Origin: Arthrobacter sp. cf158 | Lineage (GTDB): Bacteria; Actinomycetota; Actinomycetes; Actinomycetales; Micrococcaceae | Reading direction: 5' to 3' | DNA: 64,000 bases | Assembly (NCBI RefSeq): GCF_900106835.1 | Contig: NZ_FNNR01000006.1 | Span: 248,001 to 312,000 of the forward strand | Shown: in pieces, positions 15,840 to 24,800 of the stretch | Layout of the letters: the number at the start of each line of letters is the position of its first letter | Numbering within the stretch: position 1 is the first letter of the stretch | The notes under the pieces: model-generated | What the model was told of the DNA's origin: nothing | Seen by the model: only the letters and a program-made list of their open reading frames with translations | The model's database searches: none | Made by a program: the position numbers and the translations under genes

Positions 15840-18554
15840 TTAGGCGGAAGTTGGGGAGACCCCCGGGGAACCCGATGCCATGGGCTTCGGCGCATTTCGA
15901 ATGAGATCGGCGAGCTGCTTTCGAGTGGTGGTGTCCGTCTTCCGCAGCGCATTGGATATGTGGCTTTCCACAGTCCGGATACTGATGCCGAATTGCTCGG
16001 CGATGTCCTGGTTGCTCTGCTGCCCGGCGACGAGGGCAACTTCAATCTCCCTCAGGGTCAGGGACGAACCGGGTGGTTCTGACCGGAAGTTCAATAAGGT
16101 CCCCGCCATACGGAAGCGGGCTGTGAAGTCCTTGGCTGCCCGCCTGATTTCGGCCGCGGCACCGGGCTCTCCGCTGAGCTGGCACCGCTGCTCCGCACCC
16201 CTAAGCACCATGGACACCTGGAACGTGTCGCCGTCCAGCACGTACGTGTCCAGCAGGTGCCGGAGCCGGGGAAGGTCCATCTCGATGGCCGCGTCAGCGA
16301 TGGTGAGGAGCTGATGGTGGACTGTGATCCCACGATCTTCCAGGATCTTCCCGACGAGACCCCGGATGCGGGGGCCAGGGAGAAGTCCCAGGGCGAAGAG
16401 CCCCGTATGCATGGCTTCGAAGATAAAACCGTGCTGAAGGGACCTCTCGATGCTCCTGCTGGCGCGCTCATCGAAGGCTTTGGCGCTGGCTGGCCGGCTG
16501 GCGGCGAGATCGTGCAAACCCGTTCCGATACCAGGGACGGGGCCGATATCCCGCCCGTGTGCCTCTGACGTGGCTCCGAGGGCGCTCCTTGGCACCGCAT
16601 CGCGCAACGATGACAATCGCAGCATGGCACTGTGCAACGAGTCCACAAGGAATCCCGGTTTTCCCAACGAGAAGGCGCGGCCCATGAGGTATTCCGCCTC
16701 GTCAAACAAACCGTGATGGAGCAGGGACAATGCAGCTATGTAACTTTGGCTTACAAAGGCGAACTGATCGACGTCCTGCAGGGCCTTTTCCCGGCAGTCG
16801 AGTGCCATGACGAGAGCTTCCTCCTCACGTCCGCTGGAGAGCATTGCCATTCCGCGAATGAAAGAGTCGAAGCGCCGGCAGTTGCCGGTACCTACCGCTG
16901 AATCCAGTGCGCCAAGTGCTCCTTGGGGGTTCAGGCGGTAAAGCTCCAGCAGTCCCCTGACGGCTGGGATGATGCTGCCGTCCGGACCCTGCACTGTTGG
17001 ATCGGGGAGTTGCTGGTCCTGGTGGCTGGAGATCCTGCCGTTGGACGTGGCAAGGAACATCAGGAACGCTTCCGCCTCGTGCCGTAATCCCGGTTGACTG
17101 GAAGATAGCGCGTGCATGGTGGCTATCGCGCCGGGGAGGTTCTTTTCACGTGAGAACTGCCACCAGGCCAAGGACATGGTGAAGAAAAACAGGTCCGTTG
17201 TTTCACCGCGATCGGAGTCAGTCCGGCGGAGAACCTCCTGGATCCTGTGGGGGTTGGTTGGCGCCCCCCAGTAGACACTCAGGACCGCGACAGCGTTGGA
17301 AAGGCTCCGATCCCGTTCCCACGCCTGATAATGCTGTTCTTCAAGAGAGTGGAGCCTCTGCTGGAAATACCGGGTGGCCGCCGCGTGGTTGCTGCCCATT
17401 TCAGCGCGTAGCACCACCATGGAAGCGGACAGCAAATCATCGGCCGCCTGCACATGATGATCACCCGGTTCTTCAACGACGTGATCTGTCACCGCGCTCT
17501 GGAGAATCCTGCGCGAGCTCAGCGTGTGGGCGCGAAGGTAATCGTCGACTATCGGTGGGAAAACAGCTGCCAGGAGATTGTGGTCCGGACCTTCTATGAC
17601 TGAAATCAACCCGTTGTATTCGAGAGTGTCCAGCACCTCCTCACCCACGGCAGCAACAAGGCGGTCAACGGGACTGGGACCAAGGAGCGACATTTTATTG
17701 AGGGCCCGGACTTCCTCCGGCCGCAACCCCTGAAGCAGGGCTTCCACTGTGCCGTGGAGGTGTTCGTTCATCAGTTTGGTGCCGTTCATGCACCAACGGC
17801 CATCCTTGAGAATAAGGCGTTCACTGAGGACGGACGTTTCGATGATTCGGACGGCCAGCCGCAGATTGCCTCCCGACTTGTTGAGAATGCCCGCCACCAC
17901 GTTCACGTCTGCGGGGTGACCCAGGGTGTTCATGATGAGTTTGCTGATCTGTTCGTATCCCAGCGGCGTGAGCGACACTGTCGCTTCAGGAATGCTCACC
18001 AAGTGGCCGGAACTCTTGGCCTGGAACGGCCTGTCATTCATGGTGGTGATCAGAGGGACATTGCTCCTGCTGCGCAGGACATCAACCACTGCCGATGACT
18101 CCCGGTCCAGATTCTCGAGATCGTCGATCGCTATCAAATGCACGCCGGTCCTGGCCATCTGCACCGACAGAAGGTCCACGATGCCGAGGATTCCGATTGT
18201 CCTGGAACGGAGGTCCAGGCCCAGGGAAAGAATGCCGGCAAAAGGCACAGCGGCCAGAGCAGGCGCGGCGAACATGGTGTAGACCGTGGCCCCGTCCTCT
18301 TCCAGCTTTGCCACGACGTTCTTGAGCAGAGTGGAACGGCCACTCCCGGGCGCACCGACGATTCTTACGCCCAGCCCCTTGGCAACGTAGTCCAGGACAC
18401 TGTTCATCTTCTGCTTATACAACTGCTGACCCCTTATGGAAGCGGCTGTTCGACCACGTGATGTTGCCAAAAAGCCTTGCTGCTGTTCGATGCCTGATTC
18501 GTCCGAGAGGCATCGAAGATGAGGAAGCCCACCCCCATTGCCGTATTTGTTCAA
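15840..18554 (-). CDS. LuxR-family ATP-binding regulator (LAL/STAND type)
   Basis: 904 residues from TTG 18554, or somewhat shorter from a later TTG. VRIVGAPGSGRSTLL near residue 65 is Walker A, and HLIAIDDLENLD near 135 is Walker B. A long helical TPR-like middle follows, then a C-terminal LuxR helix-turn-helix (LTLREIEVALVAGQQSNQDI, TVESHISNAL). This is the layout of large signal-transduction ATPases that bind an inducer and DNA. It stands divergent to the tyrosine phosphatase gene and next to the exopolysaccharide genes, so control of capsule synthesis is a reasonable inference. The ligand is unknown. Confidence 0.88.
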   Translation of the reverse strand: MNKYGNGGGLPHLRCLSDESGIEQQQGFLATSRGRTAASIRGQQLYKQKMNSVLDYVAKGLGVRIVGAPGSGRSTLLKNVVAKLEEDGATVYTMFAAPALAAVPFAGILSLGLDLRSRTIGILGIVDLLSVQMARTGVHLIAIDDLENLDRESSAVVDVLRSRSNVPLITTMNDRPFQAKSSGHLVSIPEATVSLTPLGYEQISKLIMNTLGHPADVNVVAGILNKSGGNLRLAVRIIETSVLSERLILKDGRWCMNGTKLMNEHLHGTVEALLQGLRPEEVRALNKMSLLGPSPVDRLVAAVGEEVLDTLEYNGLISVIEGPDHNLLAAVFPPIVDDYLRAHTLSSRRILQSAVTDHVVEEPGDHHVQAADDLLSASMVVLRAEMGSNHAAATRYFQQRLHSLEEQHYQAWERDRSLSNAVAVLSVYWGAPTNPHRIQEVLRRTDSDRGETTDLFFFTMSLAWWQFSREKNLPGAIATMHALSSSQPGLRHEAEAFLMFLATSNGRISSHQDQQLPDPTVQGPDGSIIPAVRGLLELYRLNPQGALGALDSAVGTGNCRRFDSFIRGMAMLSSGREEEALVMALDCREKALQDVDQFAFVSQSYIAALSLLHHGLFDEAEYLMGRAFSLGKPGFLVDSLHSAMLRLSSLRDAVPRSALGATSEAHGRDIGPVPGIGTGLHDLAASRPASAKAFDERASRSIERSLQHGFIFEAMHTGLFALGLLPGPRIRGLVGKILEDRGITVHHQLLTIADAAIEMDLPRLRHLLDTYVLDGDTFQVSMVLRGAEQRCQLSGEPGAAAEIRRAAKDFTARFRMAGTLLNFRSEPPGSSLTLREIEVALVAGQQSNQDIAEQFGISIRTVESHISNALRKTDTTTRKQLADLIRNAPKPMASGSPGVSPTSA

Positions 18555-18794
18555 ACTTCAAGTGTCCAGTCGCCCCGATTCGTGTTGTGGAATAGCCGGG
18601 GTTCTTTCCTGGAGGGAGCGGTGCCGTGCGCAGGGATTTGGTCCAACCCGGCCGGATGAATGCGGGCGAAGACGGAAATGCAGCAGCCGATTTGGCATCG
18701 ACTCACTCTTTCGTGAACACTTTCGTCTTGGAACGGTTTCACTCTGGAAATCGCCCCAGCATGTCCGGACTGTTCCATCACCATTGGGGGGCGC

Positions 18795-19403
18795 TTGAGT
18801 CACATCCATCAGCAGCCCGAAGCACGGGGGCGCACGGATGCCTTCGGGATATTAGTGGTTTGTACCGGCAATATCTGCCGCTCGCCCTTGGCTGAACGTC
18901 TCCTCCAGGCAGGACTGGACGAGGCATCGCCGGGAGCGTTCGAGGTATCCAGCGCCGGCACTTTTGCGCATTCAGGCAATCCGGCCCAACCCGGATCGCT
19001 CACCATCGCAGCACAGCTGGGAGTTGGCCTGGAGGACTTTCGGGCGCGCCAGCTCGAGGAAGAACACATTGCCAGAGCCGACCTTGTGCTGGTGCTTGCC
19101 CGGTCTCATAGGCCAGAGGTGTTGGCCCTTTCCCCCTCGGCCTTGAAACGCACGTTCACCTTGCGGGAATTCGCCCGGATTCTGGACCACATGCCATTGC
19201 GCCCGCAACGGGAAGGAACCTGGCCCGGATTGGTGGCCGAGGCCTACCGTGGACGCCAGCACGCGGCAGCCAGCGTGGCAGAACATGATGACGTGACCGA
19301 TCCTTACAGGCTCGGCCCCGGTGCCTATGATCAGATGACGCGGGAAATGTTGCCTAGCCTCAGCACCATCATTGAAGCTGCCGTGGCCCTGCGCGCCAAG
19401 TAG
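18795..19403 (+). CDS. Low-molecular-weight protein-tyrosine phosphatase (Wzb-like)
   Basis: 202 residues. LVVCTGNICRSPLAERLL contains the CX5R catalytic loop (Cys23, Arg29), and DPYRLG near residue 172 supplies the general-acid Asp-Pro-Tyr. The start is TTG 18795 with a run of G just upstream. Such enzymes dephosphorylate the tyrosine autokinase that drives polymer export; the kinase partner here would be the Wzz-type gene cut at the left edge. It is separated from the divergent regulator by 240 bp, in which I see no gene. Confidence 0.93.
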   Translation: MSHIHQQPEARGRTDAFGILVVCTGNICRSPLAERLLQAGLDEASPGAFEVSSAGTFAHSGNPAQPGSLTIAAQLGVGLEDFRARQLEEEHIARADLVLVLARSHRPEVLALSPSALKRTFTLREFARILDHMPLRPQREGTWPGLVAEAYRGRQHAAASVAEHDDVTDPYRLGPGAYDQMTREMLPSLSTIIEAAVALRAK

Positions 19404-19412
19404 GTGGGTTCC

Positions 19413-20387
19413 CTAGCTTCCAGCGAGCTTCGTCAGATGATCCGGCAGCCTGTTCCCTGGAGCCCGTCCGCGGATTTCCAGCAGTTCGCGGGCGTGTGCG
19501 TGCAGCTTCACATCCTCGTCGGACACCGGTACCCACGCAGGGATGGGCACCGCAGTCCCTGTTTCGTCACGCGCCACCATCACCGTGAGGCAGTACGTGG
19601 TCAGGTTCAACTCTCCGGTCTTGGGATCCCCCGAGCGGACATGCACCGCGATGTGCATGCCCTTGGCGCCCGTGTAGACCAGGCGAGCCTCCACCTCGAC
19701 GATGTGCCCGATCAACAGGGGCCTGTAGAAACGGACACCGCCGGAGAACACCGCAACGGTATCCTTGCCGCAGTAACGGGAGGCGCAGACGTACGCAGCT
19801 TCGTCGATCCACTTCATCACAATGCCGCCGTGGACCTTACCGCCCCAGTTCACATCAGTGGGGGACGCCATGAACCGCAGGACGACGCGCTCGGCGGTCC
19901 CGGCGTCGGTATATTCCTGCGCGTTCATCGCGTTGACGATCTGTTCACGAACTTCGATGCGAGCCAGAGCGTGGTCACGCTGCTCGATCTCCGCGGGCGT
20001 GGACGGCTCAAATTGGGGAACCGGAATTGGCTTGCCGTCCGGACCCACGGCGACGAAGATCACCATGCACTGACTGTGCATGGTCTCCGGGCCACCTTTT
20101 GGATCCCGGGAGTTGACCACGGTGTGGATGTGCATGGAGGAGCGTCCCGTGTACACGATGGTGGAGGCCACCTCCACCATGTCCCCGCTGTTCACCGGAT
20201 CTGTGAAGTGGATGTTGCCCACATAGGCCGTGACGCAATAGCTCTTGGCCCAACCCACCGCAGCCGCATAGGCAGCCTTGTCCACCCATTCAAGGACGGT
20301 GCCGGCATCCACAGAGCCGCTGTGCCCGACGTCGGTGGGGGCCGCAAGGAAGCGGAGGGTCACGGAATTGCCGGCAGCGTCGCTCAT
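19413..20387 (-). CDS. Acyl-CoA thioesterase with two hotdog domains
   Basis: 324 residues made of two homologous halves, each with the hotdog pattern: VDAGTVLEWVDKAAYAAAVG in the first and VHGGIVMKWIDEAAYVCASR in the second. The D/E pair at the long helix is the catalytic site of the BACH/YciA-type family, which hydrolyses medium- to long-chain acyl-CoA in the cytoplasm. The gene stands alone, 9 bp from the convergent phosphatase stop. The first half has AG where the second has HGG, so one site may be less active. Confidence 0.92.
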   Translation of the reverse strand: MSDAAGNSVTLRFLAAPTDVGHSGSVDAGTVLEWVDKAAYAAAVGWAKSYCVTAYVGNIHFTDPVNSGDMVEVASTIVYTGRSSMHIHTVVNSRDPKGGPETMHSQCMVIFVAVGPDGKPIPVPQFEPSTPAEIEQRDHALARIEVREQIVNAMNAQEYTDAGTAERVVLRFMASPTDVNWGGKVHGGIVMKWIDEAAYVCASRYCGKDTVAVFSGGVRFYRPLLIGHIVEVEARLVYTGAKGMHIAVHVRSGDPKTGELNLTTYCLTVMVARDETGTAVPIPAWVPVSDEDVKLHAHARELLEIRGRAPGNRLPDHLTKLAGS

Positions 20388-20459
20388 GCTGGAAGTTTAC
20401 TGTCGGCGGGTTTCTGTTACGCCAGTAAGTCGGTCCCGGCTGTCCACCCCGGCAGACAC

Positions 20460-21026
20460 TCACGGTCCTCGCTGGATCCCGAGGGTGGCAATAAGGTCCT
20501 CGTGCACTTCGAACCAGACGCGGTGGAAGGAATCGCGATCGGTGGCGGTAAACCAGGCCGGATCCTCTACAGCCAGTTTGATGGCGCGGAGCAGCCGCTC
20601 AGAGTAGCCGGCGAACCTGGGCAACAGTTCGGCCAGCCGGGTTTCCAAAGGACGCCATGCCGCCAAGGCGCCTATCAAAACATCCACGGCGTCACTGTGG
20701 GCGGAAGGCTGCAACTGGATGGCGCTGCAGGCACCGACGACGCCTGTGTTGAACTCCGCGAAATCGTCATGCACGGCCAGCACCGTGCTCCACGCACCCG
20801 CGTGGTCCAGTTCATCAGCCAGCAGCCGCTCATTCTCAACCCGTCCCAGACTCGACAACGACCAGCCGCCTTCCCCGGCGAAGGTACTGCGCAGAACCAG
20901 GCCGTTCACCCCGGCGTCGATGAGTTGGGACTCCACCTCACCGGGGTCCTGGGCGAAGCGCTCGGCAACCGCCGCTGTGTCAGCGAACCCAAGAAGACGA
21001 ACAGCATGCAAGGTAAGGAGATTCAC
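20460..21026 (-). CDS. Conserved protein with an N-terminal winged-helix-like domain
   Basis: 188 residues from GTG 21026, which overlaps the TGA of the preceding gene. The first 60 residues (LHAVRLLGFADTAAVAERFA, then DAGVNGLVLRSTF) look like a winged helix with a W-L-LT-G-type wing (GWSLSSLGRVENERLLADEL). The rest is helical and contains no recognisable enzyme motif. It is the last gene of a three-gene operon with a PEP-utilising swivel domain and another HTH protein, so it may be a regulator that senses a phosphotransfer state. That role is inference. Confidence 0.65.
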   Translation of the reverse strand: MNLLTLHAVRLLGFADTAAVAERFAQDPGEVESQLIDAGVNGLVLRSTFAGEGGWSLSSLGRVENERLLADELDHAGAWSTVLAVHDDFAEFNTGVVGACSAIQLQPSAHSDAVDVLIGALAAWRPLETRLAELLPRFAGYSERLLRAIKLAVEDPAWFTATDRDSFHRVWFEVHEDLIATLGIQRGP

Positions 21027-21355
21027 GGGGCGTCCATCAGGGTGACTGTTCCCCGCGCTCCGTCCACGGCCACGGGCTGTCCATCGGCGAGCAGCACCAG
21101 GGCGTCACGAACGCCCAGCACGGCAGGGATTCCGAATTCCCGGGCGACGATTGCGGCGTGCGACAACGTTCCACCAGTCTCCGTGATTACCGCCGATGCC
21201 ATGCCGAACAGGGGAGTCCACGCGGGGTCCGTGGTGCGGCATACAAGGACGTCGCCCGATTGGAAGCGGCCAAAATCGTCGGGTCCGTGAATGGGCCGGG
21301 CAGGGCCGTGGGTTGTGCCCGCGCTCGCAGCTGTTCCGGTCAGCACCAGAGTCAT
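21023..21355 (-). CDS. Stand-alone PEP-utilising enzyme swivelling (phosphohistidine) domain
   Basis: 110 residues from ATG 21355, two bases after the upstream stop. ITETGGTLSHAAIVAREFGI is the mobile-domain signature of PPDK/PEP synthase/enzyme I, with the phosphorylated His in TLSHAA. The nucleotide-binding and PEP/pyruvate domains are missing, so the protein cannot catalyse a full reaction alone. It may act as a phospho-carrier or regulatory partner of the HTH proteins on either side. The frame upstream to 21598 is a shadow of the neighbouring gene. Confidence 0.85.
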   Translation of the reverse strand: MTLVLTGTAASAGTTHGPARPIHGPDDFGRFQSGDVLVCRTTDPAWTPLFGMASAVITETGGTLSHAAIVAREFGIPAVLGVRDALVLLADGQPVAVDGARGTVTLMDAP

Positions 21356-21357
21356 GG

Positions 21358-21762
21358 TCAGCCCCTGGCCGGTGAATGTGGACGATCTGCGAGTCGGTCC
21401 AGCCGTTGCTGGGCAGCCTGCGCTGAGCGCAGCCCCAAGCTCTCCGCAATCTGCGGCCAGGTCAGTCCCTCGGCCCGGGCAAGGAACAAAAGTGCGGTCT
21501 CGACCGCGTCCATCTCGTCTCGGGCGGCAGCCACCAGCGCGAGGGCGGCCCGGAGATCCGAGGCATCGGGAACCCTGTCCTGGCCCCGTGAACGCCATAG
21601 AACGTGCTGGATCAGGTCCATCGCGGACGGTGGCTGCTTCCCGTGAAGCCAGGGTCGGGCGGGAAGTTCCGAAGCGCCCCTTTCGAGGAGCAGCTGGGTT
21701 GCCTGTGAATGGAGTTCGGCCAGCTTGGCATCGTGGGCGTCTGTGGTTTCGATCATTCGCAT
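21358..21762 (-). CDS. Small helix-turn-helix protein, probably autoregulated
   Basis: 134 residues from ATG 21762 (ATG 21756 is also possible). The C-terminal part LTWPQIAESLGLRSAQAAQQ is a clear helix-turn-helix. The first half is helical and includes HGKQPPSAMDLIQHVLWRSR. Directly upstream of the ATG lie two tandem TCAACA-N3-TGTTG palindromes (21774-21802) that would overlap the promoter, which suggests self-repression. It leads an operon with a swivelling domain protein and a second HTH-like protein. No named family was recognised. Confidence 0.75.
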   Translation of the reverse strand: MRMIETTDAHDAKLAELHSQATQLLLERGASELPARPWLHGKQPPSAMDLIQHVLWRSRGQDRVPDASDLRAALALVAAARDEMDAVETALLFLARAEGLTWPQIAESLGLRSAQAAQQRLDRLADRPHSPARG

Positions 21763-21773
21763 ATCTTTGGGTA

Positions 21774-21802
21774 TCAACAGTTTGTTGTCAACAGAGTGTT
21801 GA
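21774..21802 (-). promoter_or_regulatory. Tandem palindromic operator upstream of the HTH gene
   Basis: TCAACAGTTTGTTG (21774-21787) is followed immediately by TCAACAGAGTGTTGA (21788-21802). Both have TCAACA and TGTTG(A) half-sites with a 3-bp centre and a 14-bp repeat period. The block starts 11 bp upstream of the ATG at 21762. Its position fits repression by the product of that gene. Confidence 0.6.
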
Positions 21803-21830
21803 TTAGGGCTAAAGGGTTGCTGAGGGAAAA

Positions 21831-21866
21831 GCGCTGCCCCGGCACCAACAGGTCCCGGGGCAGCGC
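21831..21866 (-). terminator. Terminator of the rhamnogalacturonan lyase gene
   Basis: GCGCTGCCCCGG (21831-21842) and CCGGGGCAGCGC (21855-21866) form a perfect 12-bp stem. On the minus strand it is followed by TTTTCCC, just after the stop at 21886. Confidence 0.75.
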
Positions 21867-21885
21867 GCAACGTCAATCCCGAAAG

Positions 21886-24800
21886 CTACTTTCCTCCCGT
21901 ATATGCAATTTTCGGCATAGATGGGGCTTCCATGCCTACGCCGATATAGAAGCCCGGATGTGGTGGTTGGTTGTACGCGATGTTCTCGCGGGCAACCGAT
22001 GTCCGGTACACAGGATCGTGCATCAACGTGCGGAGACGAACATCGGTCCCGGACGTGGTGGTGTAGATCCGCAGCTCGGTGCTGTCAGCTGAGCGCCACG
22101 CGATCTCCTCGCGCCAGTCACCCAGCAGATCGGCCTGGATCGCAGGGGTTCCCTTGGTGCTGTTGTTGGTCTTTGCACCGGTGGCAGTCAGCAGGCGATC
22201 ACTGGTTTGGGTGTTCCAGTTCCACTTGCTGATGCTCGGGGTGCCGCTGTTTGCGGCAGCATCCCAGTCGTGGTCCACGATCTCCCGGAGCAGGTCGCCA
22301 TCCCACCATGCCAGGAAATTGGCAGCCGGGATGTTGGTGGACAGCAACTCACCCTTGGCCGAGCGGAGTTCGCCGACTGGCGAGTTCCACGCAGCGTCGC
22401 CGCCGATGGCCCACGCTTCAGCGCCCAGGTAGCGGGGATCGATGTCGCCGGCAGCGCCGCGCCCCGTGTCCTTGACTGCAGGGATGCTCCAGAGGACTTC
22501 GCCGGTGGCGGAGTCGCGGAAGGTTGCACCGAGGTTTCCGCTGGAGCCCATGTCCTCGTGGACCGCGAAGGTCTCCAAGCCAGGACGCGACGGATCCAGG
22601 TCACTGGTGTGGATGGCGTCGCCGTGGCCCAGGCCAGTGGTGTAGAGCGGCTGCCCATTGTCGTCGATGGTCATCGAACCGAAGATGAATTCATCCTTGC
22701 CATCGGCGTCGACGTCAGCAACTGACAGGTTGTGGTTGCCCATGCCCCGGTACTGGTCACCGGAAACGTTGGAATCGAAGACCCAACGCTTCACGATCTT
22801 GCCGCCCACCAAGTCATAGGTAGCCAGCACGGCACGCGTGTAATAGCCGCGGCTGAACATCATCGAGGGATGCTCGCCGTCCAGGTAAGCAACGGCGCCC
22901 AGGAAACGGTCCACGCGATTTCCGTACGTATCGCCCCAGGCTCCGACATCCCCGCGCGGCGGGTCGTAAGCGACCGTGTCCATGATGGTGCCGGTCTGTC
23001 CGTGGAAGACGGTCAGGAACTCGTCGCCAGTGAGGACGTAGCCGCTGCTGTTCCGGTAGTCGGCATTGGCATTGCCGATCACCGTACCGGCAGCATCCCG
23101 GGTCCCATCGGCGGTTTTCATGGCCACTTCGGCCTTGCCGTCACCGTCGAAGTCATAGGCGAGGACTTGCGTGTAGTGGGCGCCGGCGCGGATGTTCGGG
23201 CCAAGGTTGATGCGCCAGAGCTTGGTGCCTTCCATGGTGTAGGCGTCCACGTAGACCGTACCTGTGTAGCCGGCCTGCGAGTTGTCCTTGGAGTTGGACG
23301 GCGACCACATCTGGATGATCTCGTAACGCCCGTCGCCGTCCAGGTCGGCTACGGTGGCGTCACCGGCCGAGTAGCTGTAGGGCTGCCCGTCCTTGGTGTA
23401 GTCGTCCGCCGGTTTGTCCAGTTTGATAGCGAGGTAATCCTGGGCCAGCGGGCTGAATTCCTTGGTCTCCTTCTCGCCGCTGCTTCCACCTCCGGCTACC
23501 TTGATCACGTACTTGGAGGTGGCAGTGCCCGTAGCGTCCAGGTAACTGGTGCTGTTGGTAACGGGTTGGGCCGTGATCTTCTTTCCGTCGCGGAAGACGT
23601 TGAAGCCGATCTTGTCCTCATCCAGGCCCAGCATGCGCCAGCCGATCCGGATGCCCTCTGCCGTGGGAACGGCGACGGGTGCCCGGTCAAGCTTTTCCAT
23701 CTGACGGTCCAGGACAACCACATCTTCGGTACCAACGGTGGCTGACGGCACGGATTCGCCGCCCGGATTCAACGCGGTAACCCGGTAGTAGTACTTGATG
23801 GTGGTCAGGACGGTGGTGTCGGTGAACTTCTTATCGTCGGTCTTGCCAACGTAGGAGAAGGCCCCGTCAGGTGCCGTCGAGCGGTAGACGAGGTACGCCG
23901 TCGAGCCCGCAACCTCGCCCCACTGAAGCGAAACGCTGGTCTTTTCCACTTTCTTGGTTTTCAGCTTTTCCGGTGCAACGGGTGCAGCGGTGGCGGGATC
24001 GATCAGCGGAACGTCCAGGGTGTTGGATGGAACGGACTCCAGGCCGGTTCGGTCCACGGCAGTGACGTAGTACTTATAAGAGAGGCCGGCGATTGCGGTG
24101 GTGTCCGAGTAGGAAGGCCCGGAAACGTTTTCGGCAATCCGCTGGGGAGAGGACTCAAACGGTGCCTGGCGGAACACTCGATAAGTGGCGGCATCGCCCA
24201 CGGCATCCCAGGCGAGTCCGACGGCGGGTGGCTGGGCGGACGCTTCAACTGACGTGGTCTTGAGATTGGTGGGGCCCACCAGGAGCGGGGTGACCTCGAG
24301 CCCGTTGAGGCGCTGGCCTGAACCGCTGATGCTGAGATTGAGCTGACCGTCGGTCACCAGGACCTCATTGATGACCTTGGTGGCGGAAGCAGCTTTGCCC
24401 GAGGTGACAGTGCCGAAGCCCTTGCCTTCCACCGCGATGTCCGTTCGCGTGGAGCCGATCCAGTCGCTGTGGTACGTCTTGAGGGCGTAGGTGCCGTTGG
24501 GGACGTCCAGCTGGAACTCGAAGCTGGCGCCGCTCAGCACGAAGTCGCGGAGGAGATTGGTGGTGGTTGCGCCACGGTCGCGGTCGCTGAGCACGGTGGT
24601 GTCCTTGAAACCGTAGCCACGCTCAGCGGAGTAAGCCATGGTGCGGTTGACCTCCGTGTAGCCGGGTTCAACAGGTGCGCCGACCGGTCCGAAGTCGAAC
24701 TTGTAGGTGGCCTGTTTGGTGGTCAGCGCCAAAGCATCGCTGTACTCGGAGAGGCCCTTGCCGTTCATGGCGGCCACACGCACCGCATAAGCGGTGCCTT

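Noticed and set aside
19404..21290. Long open frame of 628 codons on the plus strand
   Set aside because: It runs antisense to the thioesterase and its neighbours, whose protein families are clear; GC-rich codon use opens the opposite frame.
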